Source: Bryobacterales bacterium
Lineage (GTDB): Bacteria; Acidobacteriota; Terriglobia; Bryobacterales; Bryobacteraceae
DNA: 45,099 nt
Direction of reading: 5' to 3'
Assembly (NCBI GenBank): GCA_016789745.1
Contig: JAEUQF010000088.1
Location: 1 to 45,099 of the forward strand
Part shown: in pieces, positions 27,077-35,123 of the stretch
Numbering within the stretch: the stretch's first letter is position 1
How the letters are laid out: every line of letters begins with the position of its first letter
Program-made: the position numbers and the translations under genes
The notes under the pieces: generated by a model
What the model was told of the DNA's origin: nothing
The model's input: the letters and a program-made list of their open reading frames with translations, nothing else
Databases searched by the model: none

Positions 27077-27082
27077 AGTATA
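27077..27082 (-). promoter_or_regulatory. -10 box six bases before the first gene of the leftward operon
   Basis: The minus strand reads TATACT (five of six to TATAAT), then six bases, then ATG at 27070. There is no Shine-Dalgarno site in the gap. The expected start of transcription falls at or beside the ATG, which would give a leaderless message for a five-gene operon. Confidence 0.45.
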
Positions 27083-27101
27083 GGAGACAAAACGCCAGAT
27101 G

Positions 27102-27110
27102 TGCTAGACT
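27102..27110 (+). promoter_or_regulatory. Candidate extended -10 promoter of the rightward operon
   Basis: TGCTAGACT fits an extended -10 element (TGn followed by TAGACT, four of six). A weak GAGACA lies 15 bases upstream of the hexamer at 27084-27089. It would give a leader of about 65 bases with a good ribosome site. It lies about 20 bases from the leftward -10 box, so the two promoters face away from each other within the same 110-base gap. Confidence 0.35.
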
Positions 27111-27168
27111 CTGCCCCATATCCAAGCGCGTCTCATGTATCAGTAGCAGGGTTAGCGCCGGGCTTGGT

Positions 27169-27174
27169 AAGGAG
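27169..27174 (+). promoter_or_regulatory. Shine-Dalgarno site that sets the start of the second Oar-type receptor
   Basis: AAGGAG ends six bases before ATG at 27181. It shows that the open frame extending upstream to 26227 is not coding. Confidence 0.85.
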
Positions 27175-27180
27175 CTGACA

Positions 27181-30100
27181 ATGATCACAGGGGCTGTCCG
27201 ACGTCTCGTTTCTCTTCTCGCGGTGATCGCCGCGCTTGGCATCATGGCCTTCGCACAGGTGCCCACCGCCGTTCTCACCGGCGTCGTAAAGGATGGAGCC
27301 GGCGCGCTGGTTCCCGGCGTCGCCGTGCGAGCCATCAACGAAGGCACGAACCTGCCTCGCCAGGCCACCACCGACGAGTCCGGCAACTTCCGCATCGCCG
27401 CGCTCAACCCAGGACCCTATCGCGTGGAAGCCGAAGCCGCCGGCTTCAAGAAAGCCACCGTTAGCGGCATTGTGCTGGAAGTCGGCCAACAGGCGCGCGT
27501 CGACATCGAACTGCAGATCGGAGACGTCACCCAAACCCTGGAGGTCACCGCCCGGCCCTCCGTCATCGACACGGAAAGCAACCTCATTGGTGGCGTTATC
27601 AACCAGTCGCGTGTCGTCAGCCTCCCGCTGAACGGCCGCAACTTCATGGAACTCACCACGCTCACCGCCGGCATTGGCGAAGGCACCGGTGCGGCTGCCA
27701 TCGTCAACAAGCGCGGTCCGACGGCGGCCGGTATGCCTCACCAGGACAACAACTACCAACTTGACGGTGCCGACAACAAAGAAGCGTTCTTCAATAGCTG
27801 GAACCTTGGCCCGTCCGTCGACGCCATCCAGGAATTCAGCATCCAGGTGGGCCAGTACTCGGCGGAGTTCGGCTCCGGCGGCGGCGCAGTGATCAATGTT
27901 GTCACCAAGTCCGGCACCAACCAGTTCCACGGGACATTGTGGGAGTTCCTCCGCAACAACAAGTTCGACGCCCGCAACTTCTTCCTTACTCCCACCCAGA
28001 CCATCGCTCCGCTCCGCCGCAATCAATTCGGCGTTGCCGCCGGCGGCCCCATCTTCAAGAACAAGATGTTCATCTTCGGCAACTACGATGGCTCCCGCAT
28101 CCGCAACGGCGCCTTCCGCACCGGCATGGTCCCCACCGCCGCTCAGATCGGCGGCGACTTCTCGGGCTACAGCAAAGTCATCCGCGATGTTCGCGCCGGC
28201 AACACGCCCTTCCCCAACAACATCATTCCCACCAACCGTCTGGACCCCATCTCCCAGGCCCTCGCGAAGTACTACGCCGCACCCAATAACCCGAATCCGA
28301 ACCAGAACTACACGGCTAACGTCTCAGCCCAGGATGACTATGACTCGGCCCTGTTCCGTTATGACTGGCGCATGACCGATAAGCACGACCTCATGGTCCG
28401 CTACGGCATGCAGGACATCTACCGTTACACCCCCGGCACCTTCCCCACCGTCGGCGGCCTCATCGTTCCGCAGAAGCCGCAGAACATTGCCGCCAACGTT
28501 ACTTCCGTCCTCACCAGCCGCCTGCTGAATGAGTTCCGCGCCAGCTACGGTCGCCAGATCCATCGCCAGCGCGGCCAGAACTCCGGCAATCCCATCGCCG
28601 CCAACGCGGGCGTTCCCTTTGCTCCCAAGGAAGGCCCCAGCGCCGGCTTTGTCGAAGGGATCGGGATGACCAACACCATCTTCAGCGCCCTTTCCGAGCA
28701 GCAGCCGTGGTTCCTTACCGTGAACACCTTCCAGTGGTACGACGGCATTACCTGGTCGCGCGGCAAGCATAACATCAAGGCCGGCATCGACGTCCGCCGC
28801 CATCGCGCCGATGCCTTCCTCGGCACCCGCCAGAACAACTCCTACACCTTCAGCGGCCAATTCTCCGGCGATGGCTTCTCCGACTTCCTGATGGGCAACA
28901 TCTCCTCCTCTTCCGTCGCGCTCACGCCCAATGAAACCGGCCGCTTCCGCCGCACCATGCTCGCCGGTTATGTTCTGGATGACTGGAAGGTATCGCCAAA
29001 GCTCACCCTCAACGTCGGCCTCCGCTATGAGTACGGCCAGATCCCCGTGGAACTCGGCGGGCTCACGCCTGCCTTCGATCCCACCCTCGCCAACGGACAG
29101 GGCGGCCTCCGCTTCCCCAAGCAGAACAAGACCGCGGAGCCCTTCTATCGCAATGTTCGCCCTGACCTCGGCTTTGGCTACCTCGATCGCGAGACGCTCT
29201 TCACTCCGGACAGGAACAACTTCGCTCCGCGCTTCGGCTTCGCTTATCGCCCGTTCGGCGGCACCCGCACCGTCATGCGCGGCGGCTACGGCTTCTTCTA
29301 CTCCAGCCCGCAGTTGATGAACTTGATTCAGAACTCCGTCACCGGGCCGCCCGCGCAGACTTGGGCTGGCTACACCTCGGCCCTCACCACGCCGACCCTC
29401 ACCTGGGCCGGTGATATCAGCAATCCGAACGGCAATCTCGCCACCGCCATCTTCGGCCTCCTCACGGGCCCGGAAAGCAAGTGGCTCGATGGCTACACCC
29501 AACAATGGAGCTTCTCCATTGCCCAGGAGATTGCGAAGGATACCGTGGTTGAGGCGCAGTACCTGGGCTCCAAGAGCACGCACCTGGAAAACGCCATGGA
29601 CTACAACTCCGCGCAACCCGGTGCCGGTACGCTGCAGCAGCGACTGCCGTTCCCCAAATGGAATCGCGTCTACGGGTTCAACAACAGCGGCGCCGCCAAT
29701 TACAACGCCCTCCTCACCACCGTCGAGCGCCGCATGGGGAAGGGCCTCATGTTCAAGGGGGCCTACACGCTCAGCAAGACACTCGCCAAGAACGGCGCCC
29801 GCTCCTCAGGCAATGTCGGCCAGGTGCAGAACCCTTTCAACCTCGCGTTGAACGACGGTTATTCGTCCGATCACATCCCCCACCGCTTCACCGGCAACGT
29901 GCTCTATGAAGTGCCTTGGGGCCGCGGCCGTCAGATCGGCACCGACATGCCGAAGGTCCTCGATGCGTTCATCGGCGGGTGGCAGGTGTCCGCCATCGTC
30001 ACCCTACACGCCGGCTACGCCGTGGGTGGCGCGCCCACCATTGGCGGTGCCAACTGTAACTCCTCGGCCCAGAACCTCTGCCGCCCCGACGTGCTTCGCC

Positions 30101-30447
30101 CCTATTTCCTGGGTGGCAACGGACTGGTCACGCCGCGTTGGGATCGCGACGCCTTCGATTGGCCGTTGAACACCGCCAAGCACCCGGCCCAACCGCCGCG
30201 CTTTGGCAGCGCCACCATGAACATGCTGCGCGGCAACTCCATCAACACTGCCGACGTCGGCATCTTCAAGAACTTCGTTTTCAAGGAACGCTATCGCTTT
30301 GAGTTCCGCACGGAGATGTTCAACGCCTTCAACCACACCAACTTCGCCAACCCGAATGCATCTGTGGAGAACGTGAACTTCGGCCGTACCTTCTCCACAT
30401 CGGTCGGCCCGCGCAGTATCCAGTTCGGGTTAAAGTTCTATTGGTGA
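27181..30447 (+). CDS. Oar-type TonB-dependent receptor heading the rightward operon
   Basis: A 1088-residue outer-membrane receptor. The signal peptide (RRLVSLLAVIAALGIMAFAQ) is followed by a carboxypeptidase-regulatory-like domain (about 28-112, AVLTGVVKDGAGALVPGVAVRA), a plug (VVSLPLNGRNFMELTTLTAG, DNNYQLDGADNKEAF, FGSGGGAVINVVTKSGTNQFHG) and a barrel ending in LKFYW. It differs from the receptor at 14440 in length and sequence, so the two should handle different substrates. It is the first of six genes joined by overlaps; the next gene starts at a GTG that overlaps its stop codon (GTGA). It is the likely outer-membrane importer for the material handled by the two divergent operons. Which ligand it takes is not visible. 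Confidence 0.93.
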   Translation: MITGAVRRLVSLLAVIAALGIMAFAQVPTAVLTGVVKDGAGALVPGVAVRAINEGTNLPRQATTDESGNFRIAALNPGPYRVEAEAAGFKKATVSGIVLEVGQQARVDIELQIGDVTQTLEVTARPSVIDTESNLIGGVINQSRVVSLPLNGRNFMELTTLTAGIGEGTGAAAIVNKRGPTAAGMPHQDNNYQLDGADNKEAFFNSWNLGPSVDAIQEFSIQVGQYSAEFGSGGGAVINVVTKSGTNQFHGTLWEFLRNNKFDARNFFLTPTQTIAPLRRNQFGVAAGGPIFKNKMFIFGNYDGSRIRNGAFRTGMVPTAAQIGGDFSGYSKVIRDVRAGNTPFPNNIIPTNRLDPISQALAKYYAAPNNPNPNQNYTANVSAQDDYDSALFRYDWRMTDKHDLMVRYGMQDIYRYTPGTFPTVGGLIVPQKPQNIAANVTSVLTSRLLNEFRASYGRQIHRQRGQNSGNPIAANAGVPFAPKEGPSAGFVEGIGMTNTIFSALSEQQPWFLTVNTFQWYDGITWSRGKHNIKAGIDVRRHRADAFLGTRQNNSYTFSGQFSGDGFSDFLMGNISSSSVALTPNETGRFRRTMLAGYVLDDWKVSPKLTLNVGLRYEYGQIPVELGGLTPAFDPTLANGQGGLRFPKQNKTAEPFYRNVRPDLGFGYLDRETLFTPDRNNFAPRFGFAYRPFGGTRTVMRGGYGFFYSSPQLMNLIQNSVTGPPAQTWAGYTSALTTPTLTWAGDISNPNGNLATAIFGLLTGPESKWLDGYTQQWSFSIAQEIAKDTVVEAQYLGSKSTHLENAMDYNSAQPGAGTLQQRLPFPKWNRVYGFNNSGAANYNALLTTVERRMGKGLMFKGAYTLSKTLAKNGARSSGNVGQVQNPFNLALNDGYSSDHIPHRFTGNVLYEVPWGRGRQIGTDMPKVLDAFIGGWQVSAIVTLHAGYAVGGAPTIGGANCNSSAQNLCRPDVLRPYFLGGNGLVTPRWDRDAFDWPLNTAKHPAQPPRFGSATMNMLRGNSINTADVGIFKNFVFKERYRFEFRTEMFNAFNHTNFANPNASVENVNFGRTFSTSVGPRSIQFGLKFYW

Positions 30448-31379
30448 GGTTGACCGCTCTCCTTGTGTTGACCGCAGCTCTGGCTACGGCCGCTGAGCCG
30501 CCGGAAGCCATGCAACGGGCGCGCCAGGCCTATGACCTTGCGCGCTCCGGCCAATTCGATGCGGCCATTGCCGAATTGCAGGAGGCTTGCCGCATCGCTC
30601 CAGCGAACCCGCTGTACCGCTCCGCGATGGGCGGCATCCTGGAACGCCAGGCCAAGTGGGAGTCGGCCGTTGCCGCCTTCCGCGAGGCGATCCGGTTGGA
30701 TCCCGCCAATCCGAAGCTCTTGCAGAAACTGGAGTCCGTATCCCTGGAGTGGGGTGCCATCCTTGCGCGCGAGCGGCGTTTCCGCGCGGGTCTGCGGCAT
30801 GCCCAGCAAACGGCGGCGCAGTTCCCGAATTCCGCTTCTGTACATCTCATGCTTGGCTTGTTTCAAACGAGAAACCAGCAGAATGTTGCGGCCGTCACGG
30901 CCTATCGCCGCGCCCTGTCACTGGATCCTGATTCCGCCGATGCCAGTGTCGGACTCGCCATCGCGCAATCCAGCGCAGGCCTCGCCAGGGATGCCGAAGC
31001 CACGCTGCTCGGCGGGCTGAAGAAGTTCCCCAACGACGCCCTTCATCGCCAAGCGTACGGCGTGCTCCTCGCCCGCATGGCCGAATCCGGCTCCACTCCG
31101 GCGGACCGCGCCATCCAAATGCTCGAATCTGCCCTGGCCATCGACGCCACGCTGCCCGAAGCCCACTACCAGCTCGGCAGCCTCGCCCTCGCTAATGAAG
31201 ATGCCGCCGCCGCGCTCAGACATCTGGAAGCCGCCGCCCGCAACGGTCTCGACGACGCCCGTCTGCACTACGCCATGGCCCGCGCCCTCCGCCGCGCCGG
31301 CCGCGCCGAGGATGCCGCCCGCCACATGGAAGCCTTCCGTCAACGCAAGCTGGCCGAAGAACTGGGAGTCCAGCCATGA
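30444..31379 (+). CDS. Secreted TPR protein
   Basis: A 311-residue protein made of tetratricopeptide repeats after a signal peptide (RLTALLVLTAALATAAE). Repeats include MQRARQAYDLARSGQFDAAI, AKWESAVAAFREAIRLDPANP, NVAAVTAYRRALSLDPDSAD and LPEAHYQLGSLALANEDAAAALRHLEAA. GTG at 30444 overlaps the receptor stop codon (GTGA); a TTG three bases earlier is also possible. Its end overlaps the start of the FG-GAP/ASPIC gene by ATGA. In Acidobacteria, TPR and ASPIC proteins are often neighbours, so a periplasmic complex with the next gene product is a fair inference. TPR domains bind peptides or proteins; no enzyme activity is expected. Confidence 0.85.
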   Translation: MRLTALLVLTAALATAAEPPEAMQRARQAYDLARSGQFDAAIAELQEACRIAPANPLYRSAMGGILERQAKWESAVAAFREAIRLDPANPKLLQKLESVSLEWGAILARERRFRAGLRHAQQTAAQFPNSASVHLMLGLFQTRNQQNVAAVTAYRRALSLDPDSADASVGLAIAQSSAGLARDAEATLLGGLKKFPNDALHRQAYGVLLARMAESGSTPADRAIQMLESALAIDATLPEAHYQLGSLALANEDAAAALRHLEAAARNGLDDARLHYAMARALRRAGRAEDAARHMEAFRQRKLAEELGVQP

Positions 31380-32989
31380 CCTGGCTGGCCTGGGCGCTGC
31401 TGTGGGCGGCCTCCTCGCCCCTTTTCCGTGACGTCACTACCGAAGCCGGTATCACTTGGCGTCACTTCAATGGGGAATCGCCCGATCGCTTCCTGGTCGA
31501 ATCCACGGCCGGGGGCGTCGCCTTCCTCGACTACGATAGCGACGGTAAACTCGACCTCCTCTTCGTCACCGGCGGCGAAACGCCGCGAGGCAAATCGAAA
31601 ACCGAAGTCCGCCACGCCCTCTATCGCAACCTCGGCAACGGCCGCTTCACCGACGTCACCGCCAAAGCCGGCCTCGGCCGCACCGCGTTCTTCGGCATGG
31701 GCGCCGCCGCCGCCGACTTTGATAACGACGGCTTCCCCGACATCTACCTCTCGGGCTATCCGAATGGCGCCCTCTACCGCAACAATGGCGACGGAACCTT
31801 CCGCGACATCACCGCCCGGGCGGGTGTCGGCAACCAAGGCGAATGGGGAACCTCCGCCGCATGGTTCGACTTCAATAACGACGGCCGCCTCGACCTCTTC
31901 ATCGCCAACTACGCCGAGTTCTCCTACGCCGATCCGCGCCGCTGCGACTTCCAGGGCATGCCCACCTACTGCTCGCAGACTGCCTACTCTGGCCGCCCCT
32001 CGCGCCTCTATCGCAACAACGGCGATGGCACCTTTGCCGATGTCAGCAAAGCCGCGGGGATCGCCGAAACGCAGGCTCGCGCCCTCGGCGTCACTGCCAT
32101 CGACTACGATGCCGATGGCCATCAGGACCTGTTCGTCGCCTGCGATGCCACGCCCAACATGCTCCTTCGGAATAAAGGCAACGGCACCTTCGAGAACGTT
32201 GGACTCGATGCCGAGATCGCCTACAACCCCGATGGTGTCGCCCGCGCCGGCATGGGTGTTGACGCCGGTGACATCGACAACGACGGCCGCCCCGATTTCG
32301 TCGTCACCAACTTCGACACCGAATACCACGCGCTCTATCTCAATCCCGGCCGCCTCCCTTTCCGTGAAGCCACCGTGCAGTCCCGTCTCGCGCAACACAC
32401 CAAGCCCTACGTGGGCTGGGGTGTCCGCATGCTCGACTACGACAACGACGGCGACCTCGATCTCTTCATCGTCAATGGCCACCTCCACGAGCGCATCGCC
32501 GAGTCCAACCGTACCGTCGCCTACCGCGAACCGCCGCTGTTGCTTGCCAATGATGGCAGCGCTCACTTTACCCGCGTTGATGCCGGCCCCGCCTTCGCCA
32601 AAAACTACCTGGGCCGGGGGCTGGCCACCGCCGATTTCGATAACGACGGTGCCACTGATGTCGCGTTCATCTCTTTGAACGAAAGCCCAGTCCTACTGCA
32701 TAACGAAGCGGCGGCAGGCAGGCCATGGCTTGGACTCAGACTCCGCGGCACAGCCTCTAACCGCGATGCCATCGGCGCACGTATCACTCTCCAGAACAGC
32801 ACCCGATGGATCACCGGCGGCGGCAGCTTCCTCGGCTCCCACGACCGCCGCATCGTCTTCGGCCTCGGCACCGCGGCGCAGCCAGCCAACGTCGAAATTC
32901 TCTGGCCCTCTGGCCGCAAGCAGCAGGTCACCGGCCTCGCCCCCGGCCGCTATCACGCCATCGTTGAACCGGCAAAGGACACGAACTGA
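31376..32989 (+). CDS. FG-GAP/VCBS propeller with C-terminal ASPIC/UnbV domain (CRTAC1-like)
   Basis: A 537-residue secreted protein. Seven calcium-binding DxDxDG loops mark an integrin-alpha-like seven-bladed propeller: DYDSDG 52, DFDNDG 114, DFNNDG 165, DYDADG 243, DIDNDG 299, DYDNDG 354 and DFDNDG 420. Each is followed by a hydrophobic strand such as LDLFIANY. Residues 465-530 form the ASPIC/UnbV domain (GARITLQ, FLGSHDRRIVFGLG, VEILWPSGRKQQV). The family is related to the human cartilage protein CRTAC1, and its bacterial role is unknown; calcium-dependent adhesion or ligand binding at the cell surface is the usual guess. It overlaps the TPR gene (ATGA) and the hydrolase gene (TGATG), so all three are made together. 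Confidence 0.92.
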   Translation: MTWLAWALLWAASSPLFRDVTTEAGITWRHFNGESPDRFLVESTAGGVAFLDYDSDGKLDLLFVTGGETPRGKSKTEVRHALYRNLGNGRFTDVTAKAGLGRTAFFGMGAAAADFDNDGFPDIYLSGYPNGALYRNNGDGTFRDITARAGVGNQGEWGTSAAWFDFNNDGRLDLFIANYAEFSYADPRRCDFQGMPTYCSQTAYSGRPSRLYRNNGDGTFADVSKAAGIAETQARALGVTAIDYDADGHQDLFVACDATPNMLLRNKGNGTFENVGLDAEIAYNPDGVARAGMGVDAGDIDNDGRPDFVVTNFDTEYHALYLNPGRLPFREATVQSRLAQHTKPYVGWGVRMLDYDNDGDLDLFIVNGHLHERIAESNRTVAYREPPLLLANDGSAHFTRVDAGPAFAKNYLGRGLATADFDNDGATDVAFISLNESPVLLHNEAAAGRPWLGLRLRGTASNRDAIGARITLQNSTRWITGGGSFLGSHDRRIVFGLGTAAQPANVEILWPSGRKQQVTGLAPGRYHAIVEPAKDTN

Positions 32990-33909
32990 TGCGGCTCATC
33001 TTCGCCCTCGCGCTCACCCTCCAACTCCCCGCTGCCGACACCCAGCAAATCCGCGCCTTCTGGAGCAATACGCTCCAGAAACTCGCCGCCGAACCCATCG
33101 ACGCCAAAGAGCACGACATGCGAGAACCGCTCCCCTACAAGAGCTATCGCGTCGAATTCCGTTCCCTTGGCGGTGTGCGTGTCCGCGCCCATCTCTCCAT
33201 GCCCATCCGCGGCGGCGAACCGGCCCGCCCGCTACCCGCCATCGTCAGCGTGCCAGGCTACGGCGGCTTTCAACAAGCCCTCATGCTCAGCGAATGCCAG
33301 CGCGGCTACGCCATTCTGCAAGTCTTCCCACGCTCGCAAGGCCACTCCGCGGAGCTCTGGAAGATCGACGGGCCCGACAAACTCACCTGGCATCTTGACC
33401 AGCCCGAAGGCTACTACTACCAACTCGCCTACGCCGATATTCTCCGTGGCGTCGATTACCTCCTTACTCGCAAAGACATCGACCCGCAGCGCATCGCCAT
33501 CGCCGGTACCAGCCAGGGCGGAGGCATCGCCCTCGCCGTCGCCTCGCTCGATCCGCGCCTGAAAGCCGTTGCCGCCCACGTGCCCTTCTTATGCGACATG
33601 CGACTCGCCGCGCGCACCGATGCCTCCCTCATCAAACAACTCCTCGATAAAGCCAGCGTCAACGACGAGGCGCACCTCCGCACCCTTGACTTCTTCGATC
33701 CCCTCAATCTCGTCTCCACTCTGCACGCCCCCACCATCATCAGCGCGGGCGGCAAAGACCTCACCTGCCCCGCAGTCACCATCCGCAACGTCTTCGACCG
33801 CATCCCGGCCGTCAAATCGCTCTTCCACGATCCAGACCTGCCGCACACCACCTCTGCGCCCTTCTATCAACTGATGTGGCTCTGGCTCGAACGCTACCTA
33901 AAACCCTAA
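32989..33909 (+). CDS. Secreted alpha/beta hydrolase, acetyl-xylan-esterase-like
   Basis: A 306-residue serine hydrolase with a short signal peptide (MRLIFALALTLQLPAAD). The triad is Ser175 in GTSQGGG, Asp257 in GGKDLTCP and His286 in PDLPHTT. The oxyanion-hole region is VSVPGYGG. YRVEFRSLGGVRVRAHLSMP at the N-terminus and the DYLLTRKDIDPQRIAIAGTSQGG block are typical of the AXE1 (CE7) cephalosporin-C deacetylase/acetyl-xylan-esterase family. It would remove acetyl or other acyl groups from a sugar. ATG overlaps the previous stop by one base; ribosome site AAAGGA lies eight bases upstream. It fits a glycan-degrading operon as the de-esterifying step. The exact substrate is not known. Confidence 0.85.
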   Translation: MRLIFALALTLQLPAADTQQIRAFWSNTLQKLAAEPIDAKEHDMREPLPYKSYRVEFRSLGGVRVRAHLSMPIRGGEPARPLPAIVSVPGYGGFQQALMLSECQRGYAILQVFPRSQGHSAELWKIDGPDKLTWHLDQPEGYYYQLAYADILRGVDYLLTRKDIDPQRIAIAGTSQGGGIALAVASLDPRLKAVAAHVPFLCDMRLAARTDASLIKQLLDKASVNDEAHLRTLDFFDPLNLVSTLHAPTIISAGGKDLTCPAVTIRNVFDRIPAVKSLFHDPDLPHTTSAPFYQLMWLWLERYLKP

Positions 33910-33911
33910 TC

Positions 33912-35123
33912 ATGAAAATCACCGGCGTCCGCACCACGCTCCTCACTGGCCCATCCACCAACGACCGCTTCCTGCGCGAAGCCCGCAAACGCCGCTCCGC
34001 CGCCTTCATCGAAATCGACACCGATGCCGGCATCACCGGCATTGGCGAAACCTACGCCGGCTACTTCTGCCCGGAAGTTGTGCCCTCCATCGTCGACTTC
34101 TTCGCGCCAATTCTCACCGGCCAGGACCCATCCGCGGTCGACGAACTCTGGCAGCGCATGTACCACTGCGGGAACTTCTGGTGCCGCGTTGGCCTTGGCG
34201 TCTCCGTGCTCAACGGCATCGAAGCCGCGCTGTGGGACCTCAACGGCAAGGCCCAAGGCGTCCCCGTCTATCAACTGTTAGGCGGCACAAAGCACGATCG
34301 CCTGCGCGCCTATGCCACCGGCGGCCCATCCAACTACCCGCTAGACCGCCTGGAAGAAAAAGCCAACTACTACCTCTCGCTTGGCTTCACCGGCTTCAAA
34401 GTCGCCACTGGCTCATATTCGACCGAAGGCTGGTATATGCCTGCCACCCCCGCCGAAGCCGCCGACTTCGAAGGCGCCAAACTCGACTTCCTTCGCCGCC
34501 GCCTCGGCCCTGACGTCGCCATCATGCTTGACGGCCACATGGGCAACAGCGTTGGCGCTACCTGGACCCTCGACATCGCCGAAGCGGCGTGCAAAGCCCT
34601 GGAACCCTACAACCTCTTCTTCTTCGAAGAGCCGCTCCACTACACTGACCCCTGGGGCTATGCCGAACTCTGCCGCCGCACCAGCATCCCCATCGCCGGC
34701 GGCGAATGCCTTACGGCCGCCTATGAGTGGCGTGTCTTTATCGAGCGGGATGCCTTCGACATCGGCCAGCCTGACGCCTCCTTCACGGGCAGCCTCAGCG
34801 AGTTCCTTCGCGTCGCCAATACGCTACACCAGCGCGGCCGCGGCATCGCCACGCATGCCTGGGGCGCCGGCGGCTCCCTTATGCAGAACATCCACTGCGG
34901 CTTCGCGGCCCCGAACACGCGCATCCTCGAAGTCCCGCCCGACTTCGCCGGCCTTCACTCCGAAGTCCTCGACGGCTCTTTCGTCATGCGCGATGGCTAT
35001 GTCCAGACCCCCGAGCGCCCAGGCCTCGGCATCGTCCTCACCGACGAGATCAAAGCCCGCTACCCCTTCCAGCCCGGCTCCGGCGAATTCAACAGCGTCC
35101 CCGGCAAAATATTGAGAGACTAA
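33912..35123 (+). CDS. Mandelate-racemase/muconate-lactonizing (enolase superfamily) enzyme, likely sugar-acid dehydratase
   Basis: A 403-residue cytoplasmic enolase-superfamily protein. The three metal ligands are present: Asp207 (IMLDGHM), Glu239/240 (FFFEEPL) and Glu265 (GGECLTA). His315 (ATHAWGAGG) with Asp288 forms the usual His-Asp dyad. The KxK motif at the end of the second strand reads Lys163-Val-Ala165, so the second Lys, a catalytic base in most mandelate-racemase-group enzymes, is Ala. This leaves His as the main base and suggests a dehydratase or epimerase of one stereochemistry. ATG at 33912 is chosen because it starts the conserved KITGVRTTLL strand and lies two bases after the hydrolase stop codon. 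With a DapA-type aldolase nearby, a sugar-acid dehydratase making a 2-keto-3-deoxy acid is the best reading. Confidence 0.88.
   Translation: MKITGVRTTLLTGPSTNDRFLREARKRRSAAFIEIDTDAGITGIGETYAGYFCPEVVPSIVDFFAPILTGQDPSAVDELWQRMYHCGNFWCRVGLGVSVLNGIEAALWDLNGKAQGVPVYQLLGGTKHDRLRAYATGGPSNYPLDRLEEKANYYLSLGFTGFKVATGSYSTEGWYMPATPAEAADFEGAKLDFLRRRLGPDVAIMLDGHMGNSVGATWTLDIAEAACKALEPYNLFFFEEPLHYTDPWGYAELCRRTSIPIAGGECLTAAYEWRVFIERDAFDIGQPDASFTGSLSEFLRVANTLHQRGRGIATHAWGAGGSLMQNIHCGFAAPNTRILEVPPDFAGLHSEVLDGSFVMRDGYVQTPERPGLGIVLTDEIKARYPFQPGSGEFNSVPGKILRD

Noticed and set aside
26227..27180. Upstream extension of the second Oar-type receptor frame by about 318 codons
   Set aside because: The AAGGAG site, the ATG at 27181 and the signal peptide right after it fix the start. 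The extension is antisense to a BNR gene.
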